From assembly GCA_902493985.1 (NCBI GenBank), contig CABURR010000003.1, forward strand, positions 1 to 64,000: a stretch of DNA of 64,000 bases, in the 5' to 3' direction. Below the pieces are notes generated by a model. That model was not told the DNA's origin and did no database searches. It was given only the letters and a program-made list of their open reading frames with translations. Of the stretch, positions 15,364-23,057 are shown in pieces. A program made the translations under genes and the position numbers. This stretch comes from an uncultured Collinsella sp. GTDB lineage: Bacteria; Actinomycetota; Coriobacteriia; Coriobacteriales; Coriobacteriaceae. Numbering within the stretch: the stretch's first letter is position 1; every line of letters begins with the position of its first letter.

Positions 15364-16728
15364 TCAGAGCGTGATGATGCCCGAGATATCGAGGGCCCGA
15401 GCGTCAGCGGCATCGTGCGTGGCAAGCAACAGCATGCGGCCGTCGAGCAAGTCGAGCACGACCTCGGCGCATGCGTCGCGCGCAGCGGTATCTAGACCGG
15501 CAAAGGGTTCGTCCAGAATCACCGCGTCGCCTGGGCACAGCAGGGCTCGGGCGATCTCGACGCGACGGCGCTGCCCGCCCGAGAGCTCGGCTACGCGGGC
15601 ATGCACATCGACCCCTGGCACCAACCGGCGTAGCAAGGCCGCAGCACTCGATGCACCCACGCGCGTATCGGCACACACCAGTACGTTATCCAAGGCAGAA
15701 GCGTCCTCGACCAGGCGCACATCCTGAAACACCATGGAGCACGGCGCGCACTCCCCCGCCGCCAGCGCAAGCAACGTCGACTTGCCCATGCCCGAAGCGC
15801 CCATCACACAGATACGCCCACCCGCAGTCACGTTGAGCACCAGCCCGTCGAGCGCCGGCGCCCAGGGCGCGCGATCGCCCACGGCGAACGCAAGCTCCGC
15901 AGCAGCCCCGCCGCCAGCAGAGCCGCCCGCACGCCCATGCGCCCGCACGGCCGCGCGCCACGCCACGGGTCCCGAAACCCGCAGCAGCCACACAAGCACG
16001 TGCTCACACGCCCACGAGGCGGCAACGACCAGCACGGTCCACGCCAGCAGATCAGCCGTCTCAATCAAAAGCTTTGCCTGATAGATGCGCTCCCCCACGG
16101 TGCCCACCGCCATGCCGATCAGCTCGGCTGCCACGCCGGCCTTCCAGCTCATGCCAATCACGGTACGGGCGCACGAAAGCACAAACGGCAGGACTTCGCG
16201 CCAGGTATGAGCGCAAAACAGTCGCCAGCCCCGCACGCCATGCAGGCGGAACATCTGCTCCAGCGGCTTATCCACTTGCGCCAAGCCCTCGGCCAGCGAA
16301 AAATACACGCCCGGCAGCGCCATCAAAAAGACTGCCGCGATGCTCACGCGCGCCGACCCCAGCCAAATGAGCAGCAGGACCACCACGCAGGCGACCGGCG
16401 TCGCCTTTACAAACGACAGCGCCGGCGCCACCAGGCGGGAGAACGTCCGCGACCGCACCGAGACTCCCGCCAGCACGCCGCCGCACACCGCGGCAAGCGC
16501 CAGCCCGCCCAGTATCCGCGCACCCGAGCCCGCCAGAATCACCCACGTGCCGGCATCGCACGCCAGCCGCAGCAACGCCACCACGACAGCGCCCGGCCCC
16601 GGCAAGATCAGCGGCTGCGCCACCAGCGCCGCCGCGAAGACCCACATGGCAAGCCAAAAGGCGGCAACGGCACCTGCTGCCGCCACCGCCTTCATGCGCT
16701 CTGTCATTTGTCGAGCAAACGCACGCAC
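15364..16728 (-). CDS. ABC importer with permease and ATPase fused
   Basis: In this 454-residue protein, residues 1-265 form a SsuC/TauC-type permease with about six membrane helices and the cytoplasmic EAA-like loop (MFRLHGVRGWRLF). Residues 285-454 form a short ATPase with Walker A GASGMGKST, Q-loop VFQDVRL, signature LSGGQRRR, Walker B AVILDEPFAG and LATHD. In nitrate/sulfonate/thiamine-precursor importers these are normally two proteins. The GTG start at 16728 is three bases after the stop of the binding-protein gene. The substrate cannot be told from the sequence. The ATPase lacks the usual C-terminal extension. It is the last gene of the hydrogenase operon. Confidence 0.82.
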   Translation of the reverse strand: MRAFARQMTERMKAVAAAGAVAAFWLAMWVFAAALVAQPLILPGPGAVVVALLRLACDAGTWVILAGSGARILGGLALAAVCGGVLAGVSVRSRTFSRLVAPALSFVKATPVACVVVLLLIWLGSARVSIAAVFLMALPGVYFSLAEGLAQVDKPLEQMFRLHGVRGWRLFCAHTWREVLPFVLSCARTVIGMSWKAGVAAELIGMAVGTVGERIYQAKLLIETADLLAWTVLVVAASWACEHVLVWLLRVSGPVAWRAAVRAHGRAGGSAGGGAAAELAFAVGDRAPWAPALDGLVLNVTAGGRICVMGASGMGKSTLLALAAGECAPCSMVFQDVRLVEDASALDNVLVCADTRVGASSAAALLRRLVPGVDVHARVAELSGGQRRRVEIARALLCPGDAVILDEPFAGLDTAARDACAEVVLDLLDGRMLLLATHDAADARALDISGIITL

Positions 16729-16731
16729 GGG

Positions 16732-17775
16732 CTACTCCATGTAGTAGAAATCATCGGCCGGGAGCTTGCCGCCCACGGCGCTCGCGTCCGCATCGGCCAG
16801 CACCTGCAGGTACCCACCGAGCGCCGCCTTCATATCCTTCCCCGTCTGGCATACAAGCATGCACCCGGGAATCGCCTTTTCGGCAATCGTGGCGTTATCC
16901 ACGATGCCCGCATCGACCACGGCCTGAGCCCAGTCTGCCGGCGCCGCATTGACGGCCTTCACGCTCGCCTCATGGCAGCTCAGGAATTCCGCCACAGCCT
17001 CGGGATGTTCTTCGGCAAAGGCCCGGCGCACCACGGTCGCACCCGTCAGCAAACGGGAGCCCGTGTCACCCGCCAGCTCATCCCACACATCAGTCAGACT
17101 TACCGGTGCTGAAAGCTTGCCTTCGCTCTTTGCGATGGCAGCGGTCTTGAACGGCTCCGGCAGCACGCCCACGGCAGAAGGATCGGCAAGCAGCGCCGAC
17201 AGTACCTCGGTGGGCTCGCTCTTAAACTCAAGCGCCACCTGGCCGGTCAGTCCCGCGCGCTCCAGCAGGTAGTTCATAACGTACTCCGGCGTGGTGCCTT
17301 TGCCCGTCATGTAGACGGTGCGACCCGCCAGGTCGCCAAACGAGGTCATGCCCGCGTCGCCCGTCACCACATTCAGCACGCCCAGCGTGTTGATGTCGAT
17401 GACTTGCACTGCACCCTCGGTCTTGTTGTAGAGAACGCTCGCCACGTTGGCGGGCACCAGGGCAATGTCGACATCGCCCTGAATGACCTTGGGCACGACC
17501 TCGTCGGCCGCGGCGCTGATCGCAAAGTCGAAATCGTTGTCCGTGGCACCGTCGGCAGCCTGGTCCATAAACTGCACCAGGCCAATCGAGGTCGGCCCCT
17601 TGAGCGAGGCGACGTGCACCTCGACCGGCTCGGCAGCGGCACCGTCAGCGGCAGACCCGACAGCCGAGCCCGCAGCAGACCCGCCACCACAGCCAGCCAG
17701 CGCGAGCGACAACGCGCCCGCAGCAAGTGCCGAGGCAAATCCCCGGCGCGTCATCTCAACATCAAACGCGCGCAT
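16732..17775 (-). CDS. ABC transporter substrate-binding lipoprotein (SsuA/THI5-like)
   Basis: This 347-residue periplasmic-type binding protein is anchored by lipid: the N-terminus has a twin-arginine-like TRRGFA, a hydrophobic run and the lipobox LAGC. The body has the two-lobe pattern of the NMT1/THI5/SsuA group (VIQGDVDIALVPANVASVLY; LAGRTVYMTGKGTTPEYVMNYLL; VGVLPEPFKTAA). It starts two bases after the stop of hydA and is followed by the fused transporter, so the three are coupled. The group binds nitrate, sulfonates, pyrimidine thiamine precursors and other small molecules; the ligand here is unknown. The link to a hydrogenase is the unusual point. Confidence 0.85.
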   Translation of the reverse strand: MRAFDVEMTRRGFASALAAGALSLALAGCGGGSAAGSAVGSAADGAAAEPVEVHVASLKGPTSIGLVQFMDQAADGATDNDFDFAISAAADEVVPKVIQGDVDIALVPANVASVLYNKTEGAVQVIDINTLGVLNVVTGDAGMTSFGDLAGRTVYMTGKGTTPEYVMNYLLERAGLTGQVALEFKSEPTEVLSALLADPSAVGVLPEPFKTAAIAKSEGKLSAPVSLTDVWDELAGDTGSRLLTGATVVRRAFAEEHPEAVAEFLSCHEASVKAVNAAPADWAQAVVDAGIVDNATIAEKAIPGCMLVCQTGKDMKAALGGYLQVLADADASAVGGKLPADDFYYME

Positions 17776-17777
17776 CG

Positions 17778-19589
17778 CTAGCACGCCCTCTCGTTGGGCA
17801 TCGACCAGGCGTGATGGTCGGTATGCAGCAGCTCCTCGGCCAGCGGCGAGAGCGGCTCGCCCAAGAACTCGCGGTAGCACGCCTGAACATCGGGATTCTC
17901 GTGCGAGAAGCGAATGTCCGCAGCGGCATCCAGGCCCCACAGCACCTGACCGCGCTCGGCCGCCAGCTCGCAGCCGTCGTGGATGGGCTGACCGCCGCCA
18001 CCGACGCAGCCGCCCGGGCACGCCATGACCTCAACGAAGTCATAGCTCACGCGGCCGTCGCGAATCGCGTCGAGCAGACGGGCGGCGTTGCCCAGCCCGT
18101 GTGCCACGGCGACGCGCACCTTGGTGCCATCGATATCGGCCACGGCATCCTTCCAGCCGTCCAGGCCGCGCACATCGGTAAAGAAGTCGGCGTCGGGGTT
18201 CTTGCCCGTCACCAGGTAATAGGCCGAGCGCACGGCGGCCTCCATCACACCGCCCGTGGCGCCAAAGATCACACCCGCGCCCGTGCCAAAGCCCAGCGGC
18301 GTGTCGAGAGGCTCCTCGACCAGCGTGTCCACGCTCACGTGGCTTGCGCGGATCATGCGCACCATCTCGCGCACCGTCAGTGCAACGTCCACATCGGGCG
18401 TGCCGTCCTCACCCACCATGCTCGGCAGCGCGCACTCGGCCTTCTTGGCCGTGCACGGCATCACGGACACCACAAACAGGCGCTCGGGCTCCACACCCAG
18501 CACCTTGGCGTAGTACGTCTTGGCAATAGCGCCGAACATCTGCTGCGGCGACTTGGACGTGGACAGGCTGTCGACAAACTCGGGGTAACGTGCCTTCACA
18601 AAGCGCACCCAGCCCGGGCAGCAGCTCGTAAACATGGGCCAGCCGCGACTATCGCCCTCACCCTTAGCGACGGCGCCCAGGCGCTCGAGCAGCTCGGAGC
18701 CCTCCTCCATAATGGTGAGATCGGCCGAGAAGTCGGTGTCGAACACGTACTCAAAGCCAACGCGGCGCAGCGCGCAAGCCAGGCGCTCGACGGTAGCCTC
18801 CTCGCGCGGAATGCCGAGCTCCTCGCCCCAGGCACTACGCACGGCCGGCGCGATCTGCACCAGCACGATCTTGTCGGGATCGGCGATGGCGTCGAACACG
18901 GTCTCGGTGTCGTCACGCTCGCGCAGGGCGCCCGTCGGGCAATGCGTGATGCACTGACCGCACGCGACGCAATCGGTCTTGCCGATCGGCGCACGCCCAC
19001 GGGTGCCCACGGCGGTATGCGTGGCGCGGTTGGTCAGGTCCCAAATCCCTAAGCCCTGTACGCTCTCGCACACCTTGATGCAGCGCATGCATTTGATGCA
19101 CTTGTCGTTATCACGGATGATGGGGAAATCGAAGTCCCAGCCCTCACGCGCCAGGTGCTGCTCGTACGGCAGATAGAAGATGCCCAGGTCGTTGGCGATG
19201 GTCTGCAGGTTGCAGTTACCGCTGCGTACGCAGCTCGTACAGCGCGAGTCGTGCTGGGACAGCAGCAGTTGCACGTTGGTGCGACGCGCCTCGCGGGCCT
19301 TGGGGCTGTTAGTGTGGACCACCATGCCGTCGAGCACGTAGTTGTTGCAGGCGGCAACCAGCTGGTCGCAGCCCTCAACCTCGACCACGCACACGCGACA
19401 ACCGCCGATCTCGTTTAGATTGCGCAGGTAGCACAGGGTGGGAATCTGGATGCCGACGGACTTGGCCGCGTCCAGGATCGTGGTGTGCTCGGGCGCCACG
19501 ACCTCGCAATTATCGATAGTGAGCTTGACCATGTTGAGTGCTCCGCTTTCGGTGTTGTCGCTGACAGTGGGGTTGTTGAGCTCTACCAT
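17778..19589 (-). CDS. hydA: [FeFe]-hydrogenase, group A catalytic subunit
   Basis: This 603-residue soluble hydrogenase catalyses reversible H2 formation from reduced ferredoxin or NAD(P)H. In order it shows an N-terminal [2Fe-2S] domain (CYLRNLNEIGGCRVC), a His/Cys [4Fe-4S] region (CTSCVRSGNC), two ferredoxin clusters (CIKCMRCIKVC; CVACGQCITHCP), and the three H-cluster motifs TSCCPGW, VMPCTAKKAE and MACPGGCVGGGGQP. I use ATG 19589, which overlaps the stop of the upstream gene and has GGAGGGAGG eight bases before it. The ATG at 19532 (MVKLTIDN) is where family homology begins and is the alternative. The maturases HydE, HydF and HydG are not in the window. The operon partner suggests coupling to NAD(P)H. 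Confidence 0.93.
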   Translation of the reverse strand: MVELNNPTVSDNTESGALNMVKLTIDNCEVVAPEHTTILDAAKSVGIQIPTLCYLRNLNEIGGCRVCVVEVEGCDQLVAACNNYVLDGMVVHTNSPKAREARRTNVQLLLSQHDSRCTSCVRSGNCNLQTIANDLGIFYLPYEQHLAREGWDFDFPIIRDNDKCIKCMRCIKVCESVQGLGIWDLTNRATHTAVGTRGRAPIGKTDCVACGQCITHCPTGALRERDDTETVFDAIADPDKIVLVQIAPAVRSAWGEELGIPREEATVERLACALRRVGFEYVFDTDFSADLTIMEEGSELLERLGAVAKGEGDSRGWPMFTSCCPGWVRFVKARYPEFVDSLSTSKSPQQMFGAIAKTYYAKVLGVEPERLFVVSVMPCTAKKAECALPSMVGEDGTPDVDVALTVREMVRMIRASHVSVDTLVEEPLDTPLGFGTGAGVIFGATGGVMEAAVRSAYYLVTGKNPDADFFTDVRGLDGWKDAVADIDGTKVRVAVAHGLGNAARLLDAIRDGRVSYDFVEVMACPGGCVGGGGQPIHDGCELAAERGQVLWGLDAAADIRFSHENPDVQACYREFLGEPLSPLAEELLHTDHHAWSMPNERAC

Positions 19590-21415
19590 TCCAGGTTCCT
19601 CCCTCCGCGGAACGCGCCAAAGCCAAAGTGGTCGCAACGCAGGCAGCGGCTTGCCTCCTGGCGTGCCTCCTCCTCGGTAAGGCCCTGCTCGACCAGATTC
19701 CAATCGTGGATGCGCTCGCCGGCCTCGCGCTCGCCCAGCTCGCAGCGGCCGCACTCGTGCTTGCCCTTAAACTGTACGGTCGGCAGCTCAACGTCAAGCT
19801 TGATCTTGTGGTCAAAGCCCAGATAGCGGTCGATATTTGCCGAAGCAACGCGGCCGGCGTTGATGGCCCGGATGACGGTGGCGGGACCGGTCTGGCAGTC
19901 GCCGCCACTAAAGAGGCCATCGAAGTTAGGCACGGCGCCATCCGAATCGGTGATGACGCAGCCCCACTTGCAGGCAATGCCCATCTCCTCAAACGGTTTG
20001 GAATCGATGTCCTGGCCAATGGCCACAAACACGCGCTCGCAGGGAATGACGCGCTCGGGTGTGGCGGCGGCACGCGGGGCCGGACGCCCACGACGGGGCT
20101 CGCCGATAATCTGCGGCTGCACGCGCAGGCCGCTCACGCGACCGTCCTCGCCCGTCTCGATACCGAGCGGGGCCGTGAGCTCCAGAACCTCGCAGCCCTC
20201 GGCCTGGGCGCCGGCAATCTCGGCATCCTGGGCCGTCATGTCGCAGATGCGACGGCGGTAGACGATGCTCACCTTTTCGGCACCGCAGCGCACGGCAGAG
20301 CGCGCCACGTCCATGGCCACGTTGCCGCCGCCGATGACGCACACGCGCTGACCGCTCAGGTCGGGCAGCTCGTCGTCGCCGATGGCGCGCAGCATCTTGA
20401 CGGCCGACTCCACGCCGGGCGCCTCTTCGCCCGGAAGGCCGAGCTTCTTATCGCTGTGGGCGCCAATGGCCAGATAAACGGCATCGAACTCGTCGCGCAG
20501 GCGGGCAAGCTCCTCGCCATTGACGGAGTGGTCGAGTTCCACTTCGATACCGGCGCTCAAGATCCAGTCGATCTCGGCCTGCAGGCGCTCGCGCGGCAGA
20601 CGGTAGCTGGGGATGCCGTAGCGTAGCATGCCGCCCAAGTGGTGGCGCTGCTCAAAAATGGTCACCTTGTGGCCCATCACGGCCAGGTAGTAGGCGCAGG
20701 AAAGACCGGCCGGGCCGCCGCCAATCACGGCGACGCGCTTACCGGTGTTGTCGGCCACGCTGGGCTTGTAATCGTTGAGGTCGCTGTGCTCAACGGCAAA
20801 ACGCTTGAGGGCGAGGATGTTCATGGGATCGTCGACCATGCCGCGACGGCAGTGCATCTCGCAGGGATGCTCGCACACCAGGCCGCAAACGAGCGGCAGC
20901 GGGTTGTTCTTGCGGATGACCTTGACGGCATCGGCATAGCGGCCGGCCTCGACCAGCGAAATGTAACCGGGAATGTCGACGTGCGCCGGGCAGCCCGAGA
21001 CGCACGGGACGCGGGCCTCGCGGTCAAAGCCACAGGAGTGCTCGCGGATGTGGTGCTCAAAATCGTCGCGAAAACCGCGAATGGCCGTAAGCGCCATGGC
21101 GCCGGCCTCGTAACCGATGGCGCAGTCGCTCGAAAGATAGATGGTGCGGGCGGTGCGCTCGATCAGATTGAGCGTGGACTCGTCGGCGCGGCCCTCGAGC
21201 ACATCGGCGAGCAGGTCGCTCAGCGCGCTCAGGCCCACGCGGCAGGGCGTGCACTTGCCGCAGCTCTGGGTGGAGCACAGGTTGACGAGCGCCGCCGTAA
21301 ACTCGACGGGACACGGGGCGAGCGAACTCACCGCCAGACGGCGTCCAAGCGCATCGTGCAGGTCGTCCATGACGGCCTGAGCGTGGCTGCGTTCCATTAC
21401 GTGCAGTCGAGCCAT
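19583..21415 (-). CDS. Fe-S/FAD NAD(P)H oxidoreductase partner of HydA
   Basis: This 610-residue chimera probably passes electrons between pyridine nucleotide and HydA. Residues about 45-130 match the C-terminal [4Fe-4S] domain of NuoF/HydB (SCGKCTPCRVGL), without the FMN-binding part. Residues about 130-220 are a GltD-type double-cluster domain (VPCVSGCPAH; CGLVCEHPCEMHC). Then come an FAD loop VIGGGPAGLSCAYYLA and an NAD(P) loop VIGGGNVAMDVARS, and a last cysteine pair region near CGRCELG and CLRCDHFG. ATG 21415 has GAGAGGGG upstream. It overlaps hydA by seven bases. An electron-bifurcating complex of two subunits is an attractive reading, but not shown. Confidence 0.85.
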   Translation of the reverse strand: MARLHVMERSHAQAVMDDLHDALGRRLAVSSLAPCPVEFTAALVNLCSTQSCGKCTPCRVGLSALSDLLADVLEGRADESTLNLIERTARTIYLSSDCAIGYEAGAMALTAIRGFRDDFEHHIREHSCGFDREARVPCVSGCPAHVDIPGYISLVEAGRYADAVKVIRKNNPLPLVCGLVCEHPCEMHCRRGMVDDPMNILALKRFAVEHSDLNDYKPSVADNTGKRVAVIGGGPAGLSCAYYLAVMGHKVTIFEQRHHLGGMLRYGIPSYRLPRERLQAEIDWILSAGIEVELDHSVNGEELARLRDEFDAVYLAIGAHSDKKLGLPGEEAPGVESAVKMLRAIGDDELPDLSGQRVCVIGGGNVAMDVARSAVRCGAEKVSIVYRRRICDMTAQDAEIAGAQAEGCEVLELTAPLGIETGEDGRVSGLRVQPQIIGEPRRGRPAPRAAATPERVIPCERVFVAIGQDIDSKPFEEMGIACKWGCVITDSDGAVPNFDGLFSGGDCQTGPATVIRAINAGRVASANIDRYLGFDHKIKLDVELPTVQFKGKHECGRCELGEREAGERIHDWNLVEQGLTEEEARQEASRCLRCDHFGFGAFRGGRNLEW

Positions 21416-21575
21416 AAGATCCCCTCTCACATGGCAGCCCGGAGGCGAGGCCGGGCGAAGTTGCTACACGCACAACACTGACCTAAAAAGTTGTTAGGTC
21501 TCCACGCAGTTCGGCAGGCGGTATGAAAAGTCACCCTCGGCGGTGAAATAGAACATTACCGCAGATAAATGCCAT

Positions 21576-21599
21576 ATTTGATAAAACGCGTTACCAAAT
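21576..21599. promoter_or_regulatory. Inverted-repeat operator candidate before the hydrogenase operon
   Basis: ATTTGATAA, six bases and TTACCAAAT form a 9-bp inverted repeat with one mismatch, about 160 bases upstream of the hydrogenase operon start, in the only AT-rich part of that leader. The form is that of a site for a dimeric regulator. Which protein binds is unknown. Confidence 0.4.
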
Positions 21600-21601
21600 G
21601 A

Positions 21602-21639
21602 CAATGCCCCGCCCACGCAATCACGTGGACGGGGCATTG
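21602..21639 (-). terminator. Hairpin terminator of the alpha-glucoside operon
   Basis: CAATGCCCCG and CGGGGCATTG flank a further CCACG/CGTGG stem, giving a strong hairpin 33 bases past the stop of the GH4 gene. The T run on the minus strand is weak (TTGTCATTT). Confidence 0.6.
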
Positions 21640-21671
21640 CTCCAGGCATGCGGTCAGCGACCCTGTTGCTT

Positions 21672-23054
21672 TTACTTAAGCTCGGGCCAGTAACCCTTGT
21701 TGGCCTCGATCATGTCGTCGAGAACTTCCTTGGCGACCTTCATCGACGGCACGGTCTTGTTCAGCGTAAAGGCCTTGAGCGCCTTCTCGTACGAACCCTC
21801 GATCGTAGCCTCGACCACGAGCTTCTCGGAGTTCAGCTGCTGCATCATGAGGCCCTGCTGGAACAGCGGAATGTTGTCGCGACTGATGACCTCGGGGCCG
21901 TTCTTGCCAATGTAGGCAGGCAGCTCGACCATAGCGTCGTAGGGCATATTGGGGATAGCGCCCTTGTTCTCGCAAATGACCAGGAAGCGCTGCTTGGTGT
22001 CGTTCTTCAGAGCGATAGCCAGGTCAGCAATCCAGTCGCCGTGGCTGCCCGCATAGAACGTGCTCTCGTCGATCTCGCCCGTCTTCTCGTAGTGGTCGAT
22101 GCCGTCGAAGAGGTTCTTCTCGCGCGTCTCCTCAACCTCATTCGCACGGGTGCGCTCGGGGTTGGAATGCTCGACGAACTCCTTCTGCTGCAGGTAGTAG
22201 TTCAGATACGTGTTAGGCAGGTACTCCGGGAAGCACTCCATGATCTCGTACTCGCCCTTCCAGACGTAGTACCAGCTGCCCTTGGTGTGGCGGTTCTGCT
22301 CGGGGTGCTCGTCAGTGGCCTCCTCGGGCTTCTTTGCCATGAGCGAGCCCATGCCCTTGAGGTAGGAGTCGGGCAGCAGGATCTGGTGCTCCTTGATGTA
22401 CTCGCGCAGCTGCGGGAGCACCTCCTCGCCCTTGTGGCGGATCGAGGTGAACCAGCCAAAGTGGTTGAGGCCAAAGTAATCGTACTCGACATCCTTCTTG
22501 TCGATATCGAGCGCGGCGCAAACCACGTCGATGATCGCGATCGGCATGTCGCAGATGTTGATGATGCGAGCGTTGGGACGCAGCACGCGGCAGCCCTCGG
22601 AGACGATGGCGGCAGGGTTGGAGTAGTTGAGAATCCAGTAGTCCTTCTTGGCGTACTTCTCAACGTCATCGATCAGCTCGACCATGGGGAAGATGGTGCG
22701 CATGCCGTAGGCAAGGCCGCCGCAACCGCAGGTCTCCTGACCAACGCAGCCGTGACGCAGCGGAATCTTCTCGTCCTGCTCGCGCATGGCGTAGCCGCCC
22801 ACGCGCATCTGGGCAAACACGAAGCTCGCGTCGGTAAAAGCCGTCTCTTTGTCGGTGGTCACCGTGAGCTTGATGTCCAGGCCGAGGTCCTCGTGCAAAA
22901 TCCAGTCCACGAGCACGCCGATCTTGCGCTGGCGCTCCTCGTTGATGTCGTACAGACGAATCTCGTCAACGTCGAGCTCGTCCTTGCGCAGGGCGATGGA
23001 CTTGACGATGCCGGGGGTAAAGGTGGATCCGCCACCACACAGAGTAATGATCAT
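21672..23054 (-). CDS. GH4 6-phospho-alpha-glucosidase
   Basis: This 460-residue NAD- and Mn-dependent glycoside hydrolase of family 4 cleaves phosphorylated disaccharides such as maltose-6-phosphate in the cytoplasm. The N-terminal nucleotide loop (ITLCGGGSTFTPG), NYSNPAAI, the metal-site motif CDMP and GLNHFGW are all present. In this family CDMP marks alpha-glucosides (GlvA/MalH type), while CN-x-P marks beta-glucosides. The gene directly follows the PTS gene for the same substrate class with a three-base gap, so both work as one path: import with phosphorylation, then hydrolysis to glucose and glucose-6-phosphate. GlvA/MalH is the nearest name, but I leave the symbol empty. Confidence 0.88.
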   Translation of the reverse strand: MIITLCGGGSTFTPGIVKSIALRKDELDVDEIRLYDINEERQRKIGVLVDWILHEDLGLDIKLTVTTDKETAFTDASFVFAQMRVGGYAMREQDEKIPLRHGCVGQETCGCGGLAYGMRTIFPMVELIDDVEKYAKKDYWILNYSNPAAIVSEGCRVLRPNARIINICDMPIAIIDVVCAALDIDKKDVEYDYFGLNHFGWFTSIRHKGEEVLPQLREYIKEHQILLPDSYLKGMGSLMAKKPEEATDEHPEQNRHTKGSWYYVWKGEYEIMECFPEYLPNTYLNYYLQQKEFVEHSNPERTRANEVEETREKNLFDGIDHYEKTGEIDESTFYAGSHGDWIADLAIALKNDTKQRFLVICENKGAIPNMPYDAMVELPAYIGKNGPEVISRDNIPLFQQGLMMQQLNSEKLVVEATIEGSYEKALKAFTLNKTVPSMKVAKEVLDDMIEANKGYWPELK

Positions 23055-23057
23055 TGT

